Part shown: one piece after another, positions 32,421 through 40,588 of the stretch
Layout of the letters: each line of letters opens with the position of its first letter
Position numbering within the stretch: the stretch's first letter is position 1
NCBI RefSeq assembly: GCF_004916975.1
Contig: NZ_STGQ01000001.1
Location: 1,264,993 to 1,328,992, forward strand
Origin: Paenibacillus dokdonensis
GTDB taxonomy: Bacteria; Bacillota; Bacilli; Paenibacillales; Paenibacillaceae
Length of the DNA stretch: 64,000 nt
Direction: 5' to 3'
The notes under the pieces: generated by a model
Databases searched by the model: none
Seen by the model: the letters and a program-made list of their open reading frames with translations, nothing else
Told to the model about the DNA's origin: nothing
Program-made: the position numbers and the translations under genes

Positions 32421-32612
32421 ATGACAATTTGGAAGTGCATTGTATGCGGTGTTGATGTAACTGACTATGAACCGGAATACTGCTGCTTTGGAAATACTTA
32501 CGGCACGGAGTACCCTTGTGGATGTATGGGACTACCAATTGAACCTCCGTTATGTTCATCAGAATGTGCGATAAAGGTGTTTGGGTTTGGGGATAAGGAG
32601 GCTGAAGCATGA
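32421..32612 (+). CDS. Small cysteine-rich protein (63 aa)
   Basis: Eight cysteines in 63 residues, in pairs CIVC, CC, C-G-C and CSSEC, consistent with one or two zinc sites (TIWKCIVCGVDVTDYE start; PLCSSECAIKVFGFG end). ATG 32421 follows GGAGGCAACGG. Overlaps the next gene by four bases. Function unknown. Confidence 0.7.
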   Translation: MTIWKCIVCGVDVTDYEPEYCCFGNTYGTEYPCGCMGLPIEPPLCSSECAIKVFGFGDKEAEA

Positions 32613-32761
32613 TTAGATGGATAAAGCGATTGTTCTGCAAGCACGACTATCAACTCCTCAAGAAGGTAAGCAAGTTTCAGAATTTGCGCGGAGATCGGAT
32701 ATACATCATTTGTACCAAGTGCGGACACGAGCAAGGATCATACTTCAGTGAACATTTTTAG
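32609..32761 (+). CDS. Small zinc-ribbon-like phage protein (50 aa)
   Basis: ATG 32609 overlaps the previous stop. MIRWIKRLFCKHDYQ start and IICTKCGHEQGSYFS end give Cys-His and CxxC pairs, the pattern of a common small Firmicute phage protein of unknown role. AAGGAGG precedes it. Confidence 0.7.
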   Translation: MIRWIKRLFCKHDYQLLKKVSKFQNLRGDRIYIICTKCGHEQGSYFSEHF

Positions 32762-32901
32762 GGAGGATATCAACCTTCCAGGGGACGTTTAGAAGGTGCA
32801 AGAAAATATGACCCTAAAGTGAACGTTGTCTGAATGTAATCTGACCCAAAGATGAACACCACATGACAGTTTTCCCGTGATAGTATGGAAACATAGAAAA
32901 A

Positions 32902-32970
32902 GGCGAGAATGACACGCACGGCTGCATGAATGCGGCATATAACCGGGGCGTAACTCTTCTCGTCTTTTTT
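32902..32970 (+). ncRNA. Compact structured RNA with intrinsic-terminator end
   Basis: GGCGAGAA (32902-32909) pairs with TTCTCGTC (32957-32964), followed by a TTTTTT run. Inside, ACGC/GCGT plus CGG/CCG and a GCTGCA-TGAA-TGCGGC hairpin fit without conflict. It could be a terminator of a long transcript, a small RNA or a ligand-sensing leader; no known riboswitch class is recognised. The flanks 32762-32901 contain no gene. Confidence 0.45.
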
Positions 32971-32982
32971 AGTTAAAAAAAG

Positions 32983-33010
32983 TTGAAAAGACTTCACACC
33001 CTGATATATG
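32983..33010 (+). promoter_or_regulatory. Promoter before the 99-aa gene
   Basis: TTGAAA (32983-32988), 16 bases, TATATG (33005-33010), just after the T run of the preceding terminator. Confidence 0.45.
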
Positions 33011-33039
33011 GTAAACATGTAAATAGAGGGGGAAGATAT

Positions 33040-33339
33040 ATGGACATAACAATGGAATACCGCTTCTCTGATTCGTATTTATTAGTCTTTCTTCAGCAAA
33101 TTTATGCACCTAAGGATACGAAGGGGCGTATACATGCGTTTAAATTGTTAGGTAGACCCTATAAAGATATGACCGAATTTATAATAAATAGCTCTATTTA
33201 TGAATGTGAGAGTGTCAATCATTTTTTAAACTTTGATCCCTCCAAAAATATGATGCTTCATGGTGTAGGGATCGCTTATCCCGAGAATGGACTCGTAAAA
33301 ATGTTGGAAATAGCAAATCAACATCAAAGTCAATTGTGA
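33040..33339 (+). CDS. Protein of unknown function (99 aa)
   Basis: ATG 33040 with AGAGGGGG about 7 bases upstream; an ATG at 32983 overlaps the promoter and is rejected. Contains DITMEYRFSDSYLLVFLQQI and a NHFLNFDPSKNMMLHGVGIA region. No family recognised. It has its own promoter-like sequence and terminator-like surroundings, so it may be expressed in the lysogen. Confidence 0.6.
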   Translation: MDITMEYRFSDSYLLVFLQQIYAPKDTKGRIHAFKLLGRPYKDMTEFIINSSIYECESVNHFLNFDPSKNMMLHGVGIAYPENGLVKMLEIANQHQSQL

Positions 33340-33426
33340 AGCGTTAGTTGCTTGTGATGATTGAAGGTGTGAAGCAGGGGAATCCTTCCTGATGTCGAAT
33401 TGTGGTAAAAGGGGGGAGGTGAGAGG

Positions 33427-33831
33427 ATGAGCATTGAACACGATACGGAAGAAAATATTCCAGTTGTATCTCCTTTGGATAAGGATTTCACCTTAGGTAA
33501 TTTGTCCAGAATGGCGAATGCAGGTCTTATTATTGGAATCACATTAACCGTGGGTGGAAACATTGTATCGGGAAATATGATTTCAGGGAAAGAGTACATG
33601 GAATCTATAGCTGATACACTTGAGAATATTAACGAACAAGGCGATACATTAGCAACTCTTTACCGCAGTTACTCATCAAACATTTATGACGGATCAGATG
33701 AATCAGAGCGTGTTGAGTTCGTGCATTTAAAAGATGCGATAATATTTCAAGGAACGGTAAGACACCAAGTTGGATTATGGCGTGGTAGAATTAATGCAGT
33801 TGATGGGTATTCATTCGGTTGCATGGGATAA
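33427..33831 (+). CDS. GvpU-like protein (134 aa)
   Basis: Resembles the gas-vesicle accessory protein GvpU of Bacillus: RMANAGLIIGITLTVGGNIV then SGNMISGKEYMESIADTLEN and FVHLKDAIIF with a GLWRGRINAVDGYSFG end, all matching in order. Gas-vesicle structural genes are absent from the window, so a gas-vesicle role is unlikely; GvpU-like proteins also occur singly in Paenibacillus genomes. Probable lysogenic cargo. GGGGGGAGG precedes ATG 33427. A terminator follows. Confidence 0.7.
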   Translation: MSIEHDTEENIPVVSPLDKDFTLGNLSRMANAGLIIGITLTVGGNIVSGNMISGKEYMESIADTLENINEQGDTLATLYRSYSSNIYDGSDESERVEFVHLKDAIIFQGTVRHQVGLWRGRINAVDGYSFGCMG

Positions 33832-33832
33832 T

Positions 33833-33860
33833 AAAGGTCACCTTAGGGTGGCTTTTTCTT
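33833..33860 (+). terminator. Terminator after the GvpU-like gene
   Basis: AAGGTCACC-TTA-GGGTGGCTT stem followed by TTTTTCTTTT. Confidence 0.75.
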
Positions 33861-34322
33861 TTGCTTGCAAGACCGAATTAAAAGGCTGCTTCAGCTATTT
33901 TCCCTCTGTATTCACTAATGTAGGGATTGGGAAAGAAACAGGCAGGAGGGGGCAGCAGAATAGCCGTGTGGCCTGGTTTACATACACGTATAAAGGAAAC
34001 CAACTCAACTCAATTTGTGCTTTAGCTATGGATAAATCATCCCTATCGAAAGCTAAGAAAAAGCATATCTATATATTACTCCACTCTTGGCTAGACCCCC
34101 TTTAAGGCTACGCTCCTTTGAGCCGTGACTGCAGCGGCTAAAGAGTGGATCGCAGAGGTTGCCGCTGCCTTAGTAAAGCGGTATTAGTTTATAATCAGCC
34201 CATAATCAGCCCGTAATTGAATAATTCGGGGTCCGTTTTCTAATATGTTCATTTATCCTGAATTGATTGTCCATACGAAATATACGAGAAGAGAATAAAT
34301 ATATATAAAGGAGGGATAAAAA
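33861..34322. other. Non-coding stretch in the cargo zone
   Basis: No convincing gene. It contains a perfect 8-bp inverted repeat GCAGCGGC (34131-34138)/GCCGCTGC (34161-34168) and a tandem ATAATCAGCCC repeat near 34191-34212. The last 60 bases are AT-rich and lead to a GGAGGG site for the next gene. A 111-codon frame starting inside the GvpU-like gene has no protein-like pattern. Confidence 0.6.
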
Positions 34323-34760
34323 ATGCCAAACGTTTTAATTGATAGTCAGATTTCTCAGAATGCTTCCACGGCCGGATCTGTAGCTATACCTGCGAGTACT
34401 ACACCTGCGTTGTTCGGGAGCTTAGGATTGAATACAGCTGCGGCGGGTGAAAACCTCTCAGTTCACTTCTCGGCAACAGTCACGCTCAGTGCTCTTGTAA
34501 CAGTTCTTACTCCTGTGACTCTAACCATTAACAGGGTGGTAGACGGTGTTTCAACGGAAATTTATTCAGCGACAGAAACTCTTCCAGTCGGAACATTGAT
34601 CTTGACTACAGAAGTTCTCACAGCCTCAGGCATTGATTTATTAACAACCAATCCTGGTTTTGTTGTTTATCAAGCTTTCGTTAGTATTCCAGCAGGATTA
34701 GACGTTGCCCCTACTCGCGTTGGTCCCGAAAGTTTTCAGGCTGTTGCATACTCAGATTAA
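34323..34760 (+). CDS. Beta-rich Ala/Thr/Val protein of unknown function (145 aa)
   Basis: ATG 34323 with AAAGGAGGG at 8 bases. Composition is Thr/Ala/Val/Leu-rich with few charges (PNVLIDSQISQNASTAGSVA, ASTTPALFGSLGLNTAAAGE, SALVTVLTPVTLTINRVVDG), implying an all-beta, exported or surface-assembled protein, similar in style to the C-terminal domains of exosporium or spore-coat proteins. No signal peptide. It has its own terminator, so it is a separate unit. A moron altering the host surface is one possibility. Confidence 0.6.
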   Translation: MPNVLIDSQISQNASTAGSVAIPASTTPALFGSLGLNTAAAGENLSVHFSATVTLSALVTVLTPVTLTINRVVDGVSTEIYSATETLPVGTLILTTEVLTASGIDLLTTNPGFVVYQAFVSIPAGLDVAPTRVGPESFQAVAYSD

Positions 34761-34807
34761 AGAATGAGAAACTAACTCAGATCATTTTGCACAGGAATAC
34801 AATAAGG

Positions 34808-34833
34808 AGAGTCGCCAATAGGCGGCTTTTTTT
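34808..34833 (+). terminator. Terminator before the methyltransferase gene
   Basis: GTCGCC-AATA-GGCGGC hairpin followed by seven T. Confidence 0.75.
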
Positions 34834-34877
34834 GTGCACGTATAAGGAACCTAACTTAAATAGGAAAAGGTGAGATC

Positions 34878-36176
34878 ATGGATATCAGAGTCATACCGAT
34901 AGACAAAATCAACGCAGCTGCTTACAACCCACGCATCGACCTTCAGCCAGGCGATCCGGAATATGAGAAGCTATGCCGCAGCATCGAATCATTTGGTTAC
35001 GTGGAGCCAATTGTATGGAATGAGCGCACCGGCAACATGGTTGGTGGCCATCAACGGTATAAGATCATGGTCCACGAACTGGGGCATACCGAATTAGCCG
35101 TCAGCGTCGTCGACCTGGACGATCAGCAAGAAAAGCTGCTTAATATCGCTCTGAATAAGGTATCAGGCCGCTGGGATGAAGAAGCTCTGGCCCGGCTGCT
35201 GGATGACCTGCAGGTGAGTGGAAGTGATCTATCTCTTTCCGGATTTGACCGGGATGAAATTGAGGAGCTGATCAGCAGCTTGCCAGATTCACCGGACATA
35301 GAGGATCCAGTTGTTGAGGATGAATTCGATGTTCAACGGGCTCTCGATGATATCAAAGAGCCGGAAACTCGCCGCGGAGACGTTTGGCAATTGGGTCCTC
35401 ATCGCCTGGTTTGCGGTGACGCGACGGATCCGGAAGACGTTGCACTTCTGATGGAGGGGACGAAGGCGGCGCTGATCGTCACGGATCCACCTTACAACGT
35501 TGCTGTAGAGAGCGATTCGGAGCGTCTGGCCGCAGATGGCCGCGGTTCTATATTGAACGATGACATGCCTGCAGAGGAATTTGCGAGCTTTTTGCATGCT
35601 GTATTTCAAAGATACGGCGGCATTATGGATCCGAGTGCAGCAATCTACGTATTTCATCCTTCGTCATATCAGCGCGAGTTCGAGGATGCAATGAACGCGG
35701 CCGGTATAGTCGTCCGTAGCCAGTGCGTTTGGGTGAAGAACGCGGCTTCGTTTGGATGGTCACAGTACCGTTGGCAGCATGAGCCTGTGTTCTATGGCCA
35801 CATAAAAGGCAAGGCCCCGGCTTGGTGTGGCGATCGCCGACAGTCGACCATATGGCGTGCAGGGTTGCCGGGGGAAGAACCGGAACCATCGACTGTGTGG
35901 GAAGTGTCACGCGGGGATGTCACCAAGTACGTTCATCCTACCCAGAAGCCATTGGAACTACTGGCCATTCCGATAGGGAACAGCAGCCAAAAAGGAAACC
36001 TGGTCGTCGATCTCTTTGGGGGATCCGGCAGTACACTGATGACGTGTGACCAGATGGGACGTGTTTGTCGGACATTGGAGCTTGATCCGAAGTTCTGTGA
36101 CGTCATTAAACGGCGGTACCAGGGAGCAACCTGCATTGAGCCTGTACTTATTCATCGTTTCGTTCCTACGACATAA
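34878..36176 (+). CDS. ParB-nuclease-domain / DNA methyltransferase fusion (432 aa)
   Basis: Residues 1-110 are a ParB/sulfiredoxin-type domain (IPIDKINAAAYNPRIDLQPG, EPIVWNERTGNMVGGHQRYK). Residues about 165-432 form an amino-methyltransferase with DPPYNV catalytic motif near residue 203 and the SAM motif VVDLFGGSGSTLM near 380; the catalytic motif precedes the SAM motif, as in beta-class N4/N6 enzymes. Such fusions occur as orphan methyltransferases directly upstream of terminase and may protect phage DNA or mark packaging sites. No cognate restriction enzyme lies nearby. Start ATG 34878. Confidence 0.92.
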   Translation: MDIRVIPIDKINAAAYNPRIDLQPGDPEYEKLCRSIESFGYVEPIVWNERTGNMVGGHQRYKIMVHELGHTELAVSVVDLDDQQEKLLNIALNKVSGRWDEEALARLLDDLQVSGSDLSLSGFDRDEIEELISSLPDSPDIEDPVVEDEFDVQRALDDIKEPETRRGDVWQLGPHRLVCGDATDPEDVALLMEGTKAALIVTDPPYNVAVESDSERLAADGRGSILNDDMPAEEFASFLHAVFQRYGGIMDPSAAIYVFHPSSYQREFEDAMNAAGIVVRSQCVWVKNAASFGWSQYRWQHEPVFYGHIKGKAPAWCGDRRQSTIWRAGLPGEEPEPSTVWEVSRGDVTKYVHPTQKPLELLAIPIGNSSQKGNLVVDLFGGSGSTLMTCDQMGRVCRTLELDPKFCDVIKRRYQGATCIEPVLIHRFVPTT

Positions 36177-36179
36177 TTA

Positions 36180-36277
36180 AAAGGAGGACGCAGGAACGTC
36201 CTCCCATTCATCCAGGGCATCCCCCGGCTGAGATAGCGGCCCGCCACGCGTGGCATTTTGCAGACATCCGCTATCTC
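36180..36277 (+). other. Two hairpins downstream of the methyltransferase gene
   Basis: GGAGGACG/CGTCCTCC hairpin (36183-36204) and a two-tier stem GAGATAGCGG (36230-36239)/CCGCTATCTC (36268-36277) enclosing the palindrome GCCACGCGTGGC (36243-36254). No T run. It may be a processing signal or a protein-binding DNA site before the packaging genes. Confidence 0.55.
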
Positions 36278-36312
36278 GCATTCCATCATAACGGAAAGCT
36301 GAGGGGAACACA

Positions 36313-36528
36313 ATGGGAACAGAACATGAAAAAGACATCTTGCTTCAACATGAGATCGCGGTGATGGAAGGTATCCTCGAATCCAAGGCTCAGTACCGCA
36401 AGATCATTAAAGCTGGGATAGCTCAGTGGGTAAAGGACTTTCAAGCTGGGAATATCGAAATCAAAACCGTAGACGACCTGAAGAAACTCATTGAAATAGA
36501 TATTGAACTTCAGAAAGATGAATTGTAA
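36313..36528 (+). CDS. Small phage protein upstream of terminase (71 aa)
   Basis: ATG 36313 with AGGGGAA upstream. Highly helical: EIAVMEGILESKAQYRKIIK and AIQWVKDF-type stretch, then VDDLKKLIEIDIELQKDEL. Similar small helical proteins often precede the small terminase; function unknown. Confidence 0.7.
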   Translation: MGTEHEKDILLQHEIAVMEGILESKAQYRKIIKAGIAQWVKDFQAGNIEIKTVDDLKKLIEIDIELQKDEL

Positions 36529-36606
36529 TAAAAACTAAAACTTGTTACTACTTTATTTGGCATCTGTACCACCTTGGGGAGAAGGCTCCCCTTGGTGTGG
36601 ACAGTC

Positions 36607-36681
36607 TTAATCTTTTGGACTGATCCACATGATAACGATCTTCGCTCCCATCGCCTTCAGGGAAAGGTAAAAGATTCTCAT
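36607..36681 (-). CDS. Possible 24-aa hydrophobic peptide, antisense
   Basis: On the minus strand AAGGAG stands 8 bases before ATG 36681, opening the frame MRIFYLSLKAMGAKIVIMWI followed by SPKD and TAA. The peptide is hydrophobic with basic residues and a charged end, in the style of type I toxins or signal peptides. A TTGATA/TAAACT promoter-like pair lies upstream, and a strong interrupted hairpin (36561-36600) follows the stop. Unproven. Confidence 0.4.
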   Translation of the reverse strand: MRIFYLSLKAMGAKIVIMWISPKD

Positions 36682-36770
36682 GTGGTTTCTCCTTATTAAG
36701 TTTTAGTTACAGTTTAATCTTATTAACCAGCATATCAATTTATTCTAGGCCTGGGGGTGGTGGTGATGTA

Positions 36771-37652
36771 ATGGCCAGAGAGCGTAGTCCCGACCGGGAC
36801 AAGGCAAAACAAATGTGGCTGGAGAGCGGCGGGACGATGAAGCTTAAGGACATCGCCGCCGCTTTATTAATTGGTGAGACACAGGTCAGGAAGTGGAAGT
36901 CCCAGGACAAGTGGGCGGGAGATTTGAATAGTAACGTTACCAATGAATCTAAAGGTAACGTTACTAAACGCGGCGCACCTAAAGGGAACAAAAATTCTGT
37001 GGGTAACCGGGGCGGCGCGAAGCCCGGAAACCAGAATGCCGCTGGCAATCGAGGCGGCTCTGGCGGACCGCCTGGCAATAAGAAGGCCGTCACCACTGGC
37101 GAATATGAATCAATTTGGATGGATGCGCTTGAGGAGGACGAGCAAGCGCTGATCGATCAGGTCGATACGGATCCGGTACAACAGGCTGACGAGGCGATCA
37201 AGCTCCTTACCATCCGGGAACGTCGTATGCTTCAGCGTATCGGTAAGCTGATGAGTGGTCTTAGTGAGAAGCAGCGCCGTGTTTTGAACGAGCTTAAAGC
37301 AATCAAAGATGTTATGACCATCCACGATGAGAAAACAGGTATTACCAAGACTGTACCGATTACTAGGACCGAGATGGTTGAGTCTCAGATCGAGGAGACG
37401 GAGTTCCGGGCAATTGACGATATTGTGAAGCTGGAGGAAGCTCTAACCCGTGTCCAGGACAAAAAGCTGAAGGCGATCGAGCTCATGAACAAACTGATCG
37501 CAGTCGATGAGGAAAAGCAGATTCGAACTGCTCTATTACAAATTGAGCTACAGAAACAGCAAGGGGCGAGCGGAGCGACTGCGAGCTGGACGGATGCGAT
37601 CCTCCAGGTTGCAGAACGCCGCCGATTGAAGGTGATGGACAATGAGCAGTAA
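36771..37652 (+). CDS. Terminase small subunit (293 aa)
   Basis: DNA-recognition subunit of the packaging motor. N-terminal HTH (RSPDRDKAKQMWLESGGTMK then LKDIAAALLIGETQVRKWKS), as in PBSX XtmA-like subunits. It is followed by a Gly/Asn-rich linker with repeated GNK/GNR units (residues 60-105) and a helical oligomerisation part with a coiled coil (about 190-270). Length is in the range of the XtmA group. Overlaps the large subunit gene by eleven bases. The start ATG 36771 follows GGGGGTGGTGGTG. Packaging sites (pac) often lie in this gene; none is identifiable by eye. Confidence 0.88.
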   Translation: MARERSPDRDKAKQMWLESGGTMKLKDIAAALLIGETQVRKWKSQDKWAGDLNSNVTNESKGNVTKRGAPKGNKNSVGNRGGAKPGNQNAAGNRGGSGGPPGNKKAVTTGEYESIWMDALEEDEQALIDQVDTDPVQQADEAIKLLTIRERRMLQRIGKLMSGLSEKQRRVLNELKAIKDVMTIHDEKTGITKTVPITRTEMVESQIEETEFRAIDDIVKLEEALTRVQDKKLKAIELMNKLIAVDEEKQIRTALLQIELQKQQGASGATASWTDAILQVAERRRLKVMDNEQ

Positions 37653-39093
37653 ACCCTACGCAGTTGTGTCTACATTGTCTGCCCTCATTGATTTATATTG
37701 GGACGATCCTGTCTCTTTTGCTGAGGATATGCTTGGCTTTGACCCTGACGATTGGCAGCGGGTGGCGATGGCCGACGTGGCCGCGCATCCGCGTGTTTCT
37801 ATTCGCTCCGGCCAAGGGGTAGGTAAGACGGGGCTAGAGGCATCATTGGTCATCTGGTTTCTTTGCTGCCGACCCAATCCGCGTATTGTTTGTACGGCGC
37901 CTACGCGGCAGCAGCTGCATGATGTCCTATGGGCTGAGGTTGCGAAGTGGCTGGAACGTTCTATGGTCAAAAACTTGCTGAAATGGACCAAAACCAAGGT
38001 TTATATGATCGGGCATGAGAAACGCTGGTTTGCGACGGCACGCACAGCGACCAAACCGGAAAACATGCAGGGGTTCCATGAAGACCACATGTTATTCATC
38101 GTTGACGAAGCATCAGGTGTCAAGGATGACATTATGGAGGCTATCATTGGTACTCTTTCCGGCGAAGATAATAAACTTCTAATGTGCGGAAACCCAACTC
38201 GGACAAGTGGCGTCTTTTATGACTCTCACCATAAAGACAGGGGTGATTATCGATCCCATCGGGTATCGAGCAGGGACAGCAGCAGGACGAATAAGAAGAA
38301 CATCGAAATGATGGAGCGGAAATACGGTAAGGATAGTGATGTCGTCAGAGTCCGGGTAGATGGTGAGTTCCCTCGGGCAGAGCCGGACACGTTTATCCCC
38401 TTGGAACTGGCCGAAGCGGCAGCGGCACGAGAAGTATATGTCCGGATCCTGGATGAGGACACTGGCCAATGGAGCCAGCCGGTTCCTGATACAGCAGAAA
38501 TTGAAATTGGCGTTGACGTTGCTCGATTTGGGGATGACGAGACCGTCATTGTGCCGCGCATTGGTCTTCTCGTGCCGTTTTTACGGACCTATACCAAGCA
38601 AGACACAATGGTTACGGCCGGCTGGGCCATCAACACGGCAAAGGAACTCATGCGGGAATATGGCCGCCCACGTTGCACGATCAAGATTGACGACGACGGA
38701 GTAGGCGGGGGTGTAACCGACCGAATCCGGGAAGTTGTTCGTGAAGAGGGCCTTTACATCGATGTTGTCGATTGCCACAACGGCGGGAAAGCAGATGATG
38801 CAGAGCATTATGACAACTGGGGTACCGAGGCATGGGCACATGTACGTGATCTGCTTCAGGCTGGAGACATCCAAATCCCCAACGATGAGGATTTGATCGG
38901 CCAACTTTCGACCCGGAAGTACACCGTAACAAGTAAAGGGCGTATCATTTTGGAATCGAAAAAGGAAATGAAAAAGCGGGGTCTCCGATCACCTGACCGG
39001 GCGGACGCGCTTGTTTTGGCATTCGCAAAAACCGGAATGGAAATTGATCCGGCTGCGGCTGGTTTATTGAGAGGAGGGAAGTTATATGGCTAA
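37642..39093 (+). CDS. Terminase large subunit (483 aa)
   Basis: ATPase-nuclease that translocates and cuts DNA during packaging. Walker A SGQGVGKTG at residues 56-64, Walker B LFIVDEAS at 151-158. The C-terminal RNase H-like nuclease has EIGVDVARFGDDET (first metal Asp) and a DDDGVGGGVTDR block, then an RADALVLAF end with the last Asp. All key residues are present. It overlaps portal by eight bases. Family: terminase_3/6 type of PBSX-like and SPP1-like phages. Confidence 0.95.
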   Translation: MSSKPYAVVSTLSALIDLYWDDPVSFAEDMLGFDPDDWQRVAMADVAAHPRVSIRSGQGVGKTGLEASLVIWFLCCRPNPRIVCTAPTRQQLHDVLWAEVAKWLERSMVKNLLKWTKTKVYMIGHEKRWFATARTATKPENMQGFHEDHMLFIVDEASGVKDDIMEAIIGTLSGEDNKLLMCGNPTRTSGVFYDSHHKDRGDYRSHRVSSRDSSRTNKKNIEMMERKYGKDSDVVRVRVDGEFPRAEPDTFIPLELAEAAAAREVYVRILDEDTGQWSQPVPDTAEIEIGVDVARFGDDETVIVPRIGLLVPFLRTYTKQDTMVTAGWAINTAKELMREYGRPRCTIKIDDDGVGGGVTDRIREVVREEGLYIDVVDCHNGGKADDAEHYDNWGTEAWAHVRDLLQAGDIQIPNDEDLIGQLSTRKYTVTSKGRIILESKKEMKKRGLRSPDRADALVLAFAKTGMEIDPAAAGLLRGGKLYG

Positions 39094-40585
39094 ACTTTGG
39101 GGCAAGATCGGTGGAGAAATGTCAAGGTTGCGTGGTGGCATTGTGAATCTGATGAACGGGCTAGGGTGGAGTTTAACGGGCGGCACGATCGGCGGGACGT
39201 ACAAGCTCGATACGACCCGAGTGGATTATGGATTTGCTCGGCAACTCTATGAAAACACTGCAGAGGACTATAAGCTGGGCGCTGGTTTCGCAAAGAAGAT
39301 CGTTAACGCCACCGTAGGATTTATGGGCTTGCCAGAAGTGAAAAGCACTGACGAAGAAGCTGCGAAGAGGCTGCAGGAATTCTTTGAACAGACCAAGAGC
39401 AAACGGCAGCGAACGCAGCTTAAAACTATCAACGAAGGTGACTGCTTTGTCTGGCTCACGCGGGAAGATGACAATTCGAAGCTGTACCCCGAAACAAGGA
39501 AGCGAATCGTATACAACATTATCCCTCCCGAGCAGATTAAGGGGATTAACCGAGATCCGCTGACGGGTGAGACTATTGAATACATCCTGGAATCAACCAG
39601 TGAATGGACAGATGAATCCGGGGCAAAACGGCAGGCCGTCATCAAACAGCGGGTCAGTGCTGAGCGCAGGCTAATCGAAATAGAAGGCGATAATCCGCCG
39701 GGCCTTGAGGCGGGAGAAATAACAAATCAATGGGGCTTCATCCCGATTGTTCATTTCAAGAATGAAGCTGATGAAAGCATGGCCTTTGGCAAGTCAGAGC
39801 TTGAATCCGTGGAGCCGTTCTTCAAGGTTTATCACGATGTATTCCTTCATGCGGTCCAGGGCTCCAAAATGCACAGTACACCACGGCTGAAGCTGAAGCT
39901 CAAGGACGTTGCTGGTTTCCTCCGGAATAACTTCGGGGTGAGTGATCCTGCTGAATTCGCCAAAAAGGGCGGGAGTATAAACCTTAATGGGCACGAGATG
40001 TTGATCGTTACAGCTGACGAGGATGCTTCGTTTATTGAGGCGAAGTCATCCACTGGTGACGCTACATCTTTGCTGGAATTCGTCTTTTATTGCATCGTCA
40101 GTGCTTCGGAAACTCCGGAATTTGTATTTGGGGTTCATACGCCGTCTTCCCTGGCCAGCACGCAGGAACAGATGCCTGTCTTCATTCAGAAGATCGAGCG
40201 AAAGCGCCTGGCCTTTGCTGACAACTGGCAGCTAATGTGTCGGATGGTCCTAGCCATGATTTCACAAGCTGAGAACATCGTTTTCAACAGCTATGAAACT
40301 GATCTAATTTGGGAGACCATTGATCCGCGAGACTCGAAGGACGTGGCCACGGAAATCAAAACCATCGTGGAAGCGTTGGATAAGGCGCTTGCCGGCAGAT
40401 TCATCAGCTTGGAGGCTGCAGTCGACTTTCTCAGCGCTTGGATCGATACGATGCAAGAATATGAATCAGACGATGAAGATGTGGCCGGAGAGAAGCAGCG
40501 GATTGTTGACACGGCCACTTTCCTGGCCCGCCTGGAAGATGGCGAAGGCTTAGAACAGGAAAACAAGGAAATGGCGGAGGTGTAG
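39086..40585 (+). CDS. Portal protein (499 aa)
   Basis: Forms the dodecameric DNA channel at one vertex. Resembles SPP1 gp6-like portals: KLGAGFAKKIVNATVGFMGL, RIVYNIIPPEQIKGINRDPL then WGFIPIVHFKNEADESMAFG and VEPFFKVYHD, SASETPEFVFGVHTPSSLAS tunnel-loop region. The N-terminus contains a GEM tripeptide (residues 10-12, KIGGEMSRL), a motif repeated in the protease-scaffold and capsid genes below. ATG 39086 overlaps the terminase gene. The acidic C-terminus follows. Confidence 0.93.
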   Translation: MAKLWGKIGGEMSRLRGGIVNLMNGLGWSLTGGTIGGTYKLDTTRVDYGFARQLYENTAEDYKLGAGFAKKIVNATVGFMGLPEVKSTDEEAAKRLQEFFEQTKSKRQRTQLKTINEGDCFVWLTREDDNSKLYPETRKRIVYNIIPPEQIKGINRDPLTGETIEYILESTSEWTDESGAKRQAVIKQRVSAERRLIEIEGDNPPGLEAGEITNQWGFIPIVHFKNEADESMAFGKSELESVEPFFKVYHDVFLHAVQGSKMHSTPRLKLKLKDVAGFLRNNFGVSDPAEFAKKGGSINLNGHEMLIVTADEDASFIEAKSSTGDATSLLEFVFYCIVSASETPEFVFGVHTPSSLASTQEQMPVFIQKIERKRLAFADNWQLMCRMVLAMISQAENIVFNSYETDLIWETIDPRDSKDVATEIKTIVEALDKALAGRFISLEAAVDFLSAWIDTMQEYESDDEDVAGEKQRIVDTATFLARLEDGEGLEQENKEMAEV

Positions 40586-40588
40586 TTT

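Noticed and set aside
32762..32901. A c-di-GMP riboswitch (because of the CACGCAC string)
   Set aside because: The string is followed by neither the GGCAAACC-type nor the tetraloop-receptor elements of GEMM, and the helices do not match.
33770..34105. A 111-codon frame starting inside the GvpU-like gene
   Set aside because: No SD for it, it crosses a strong terminator, and the product has no protein-like pattern. Treated as non-coding.
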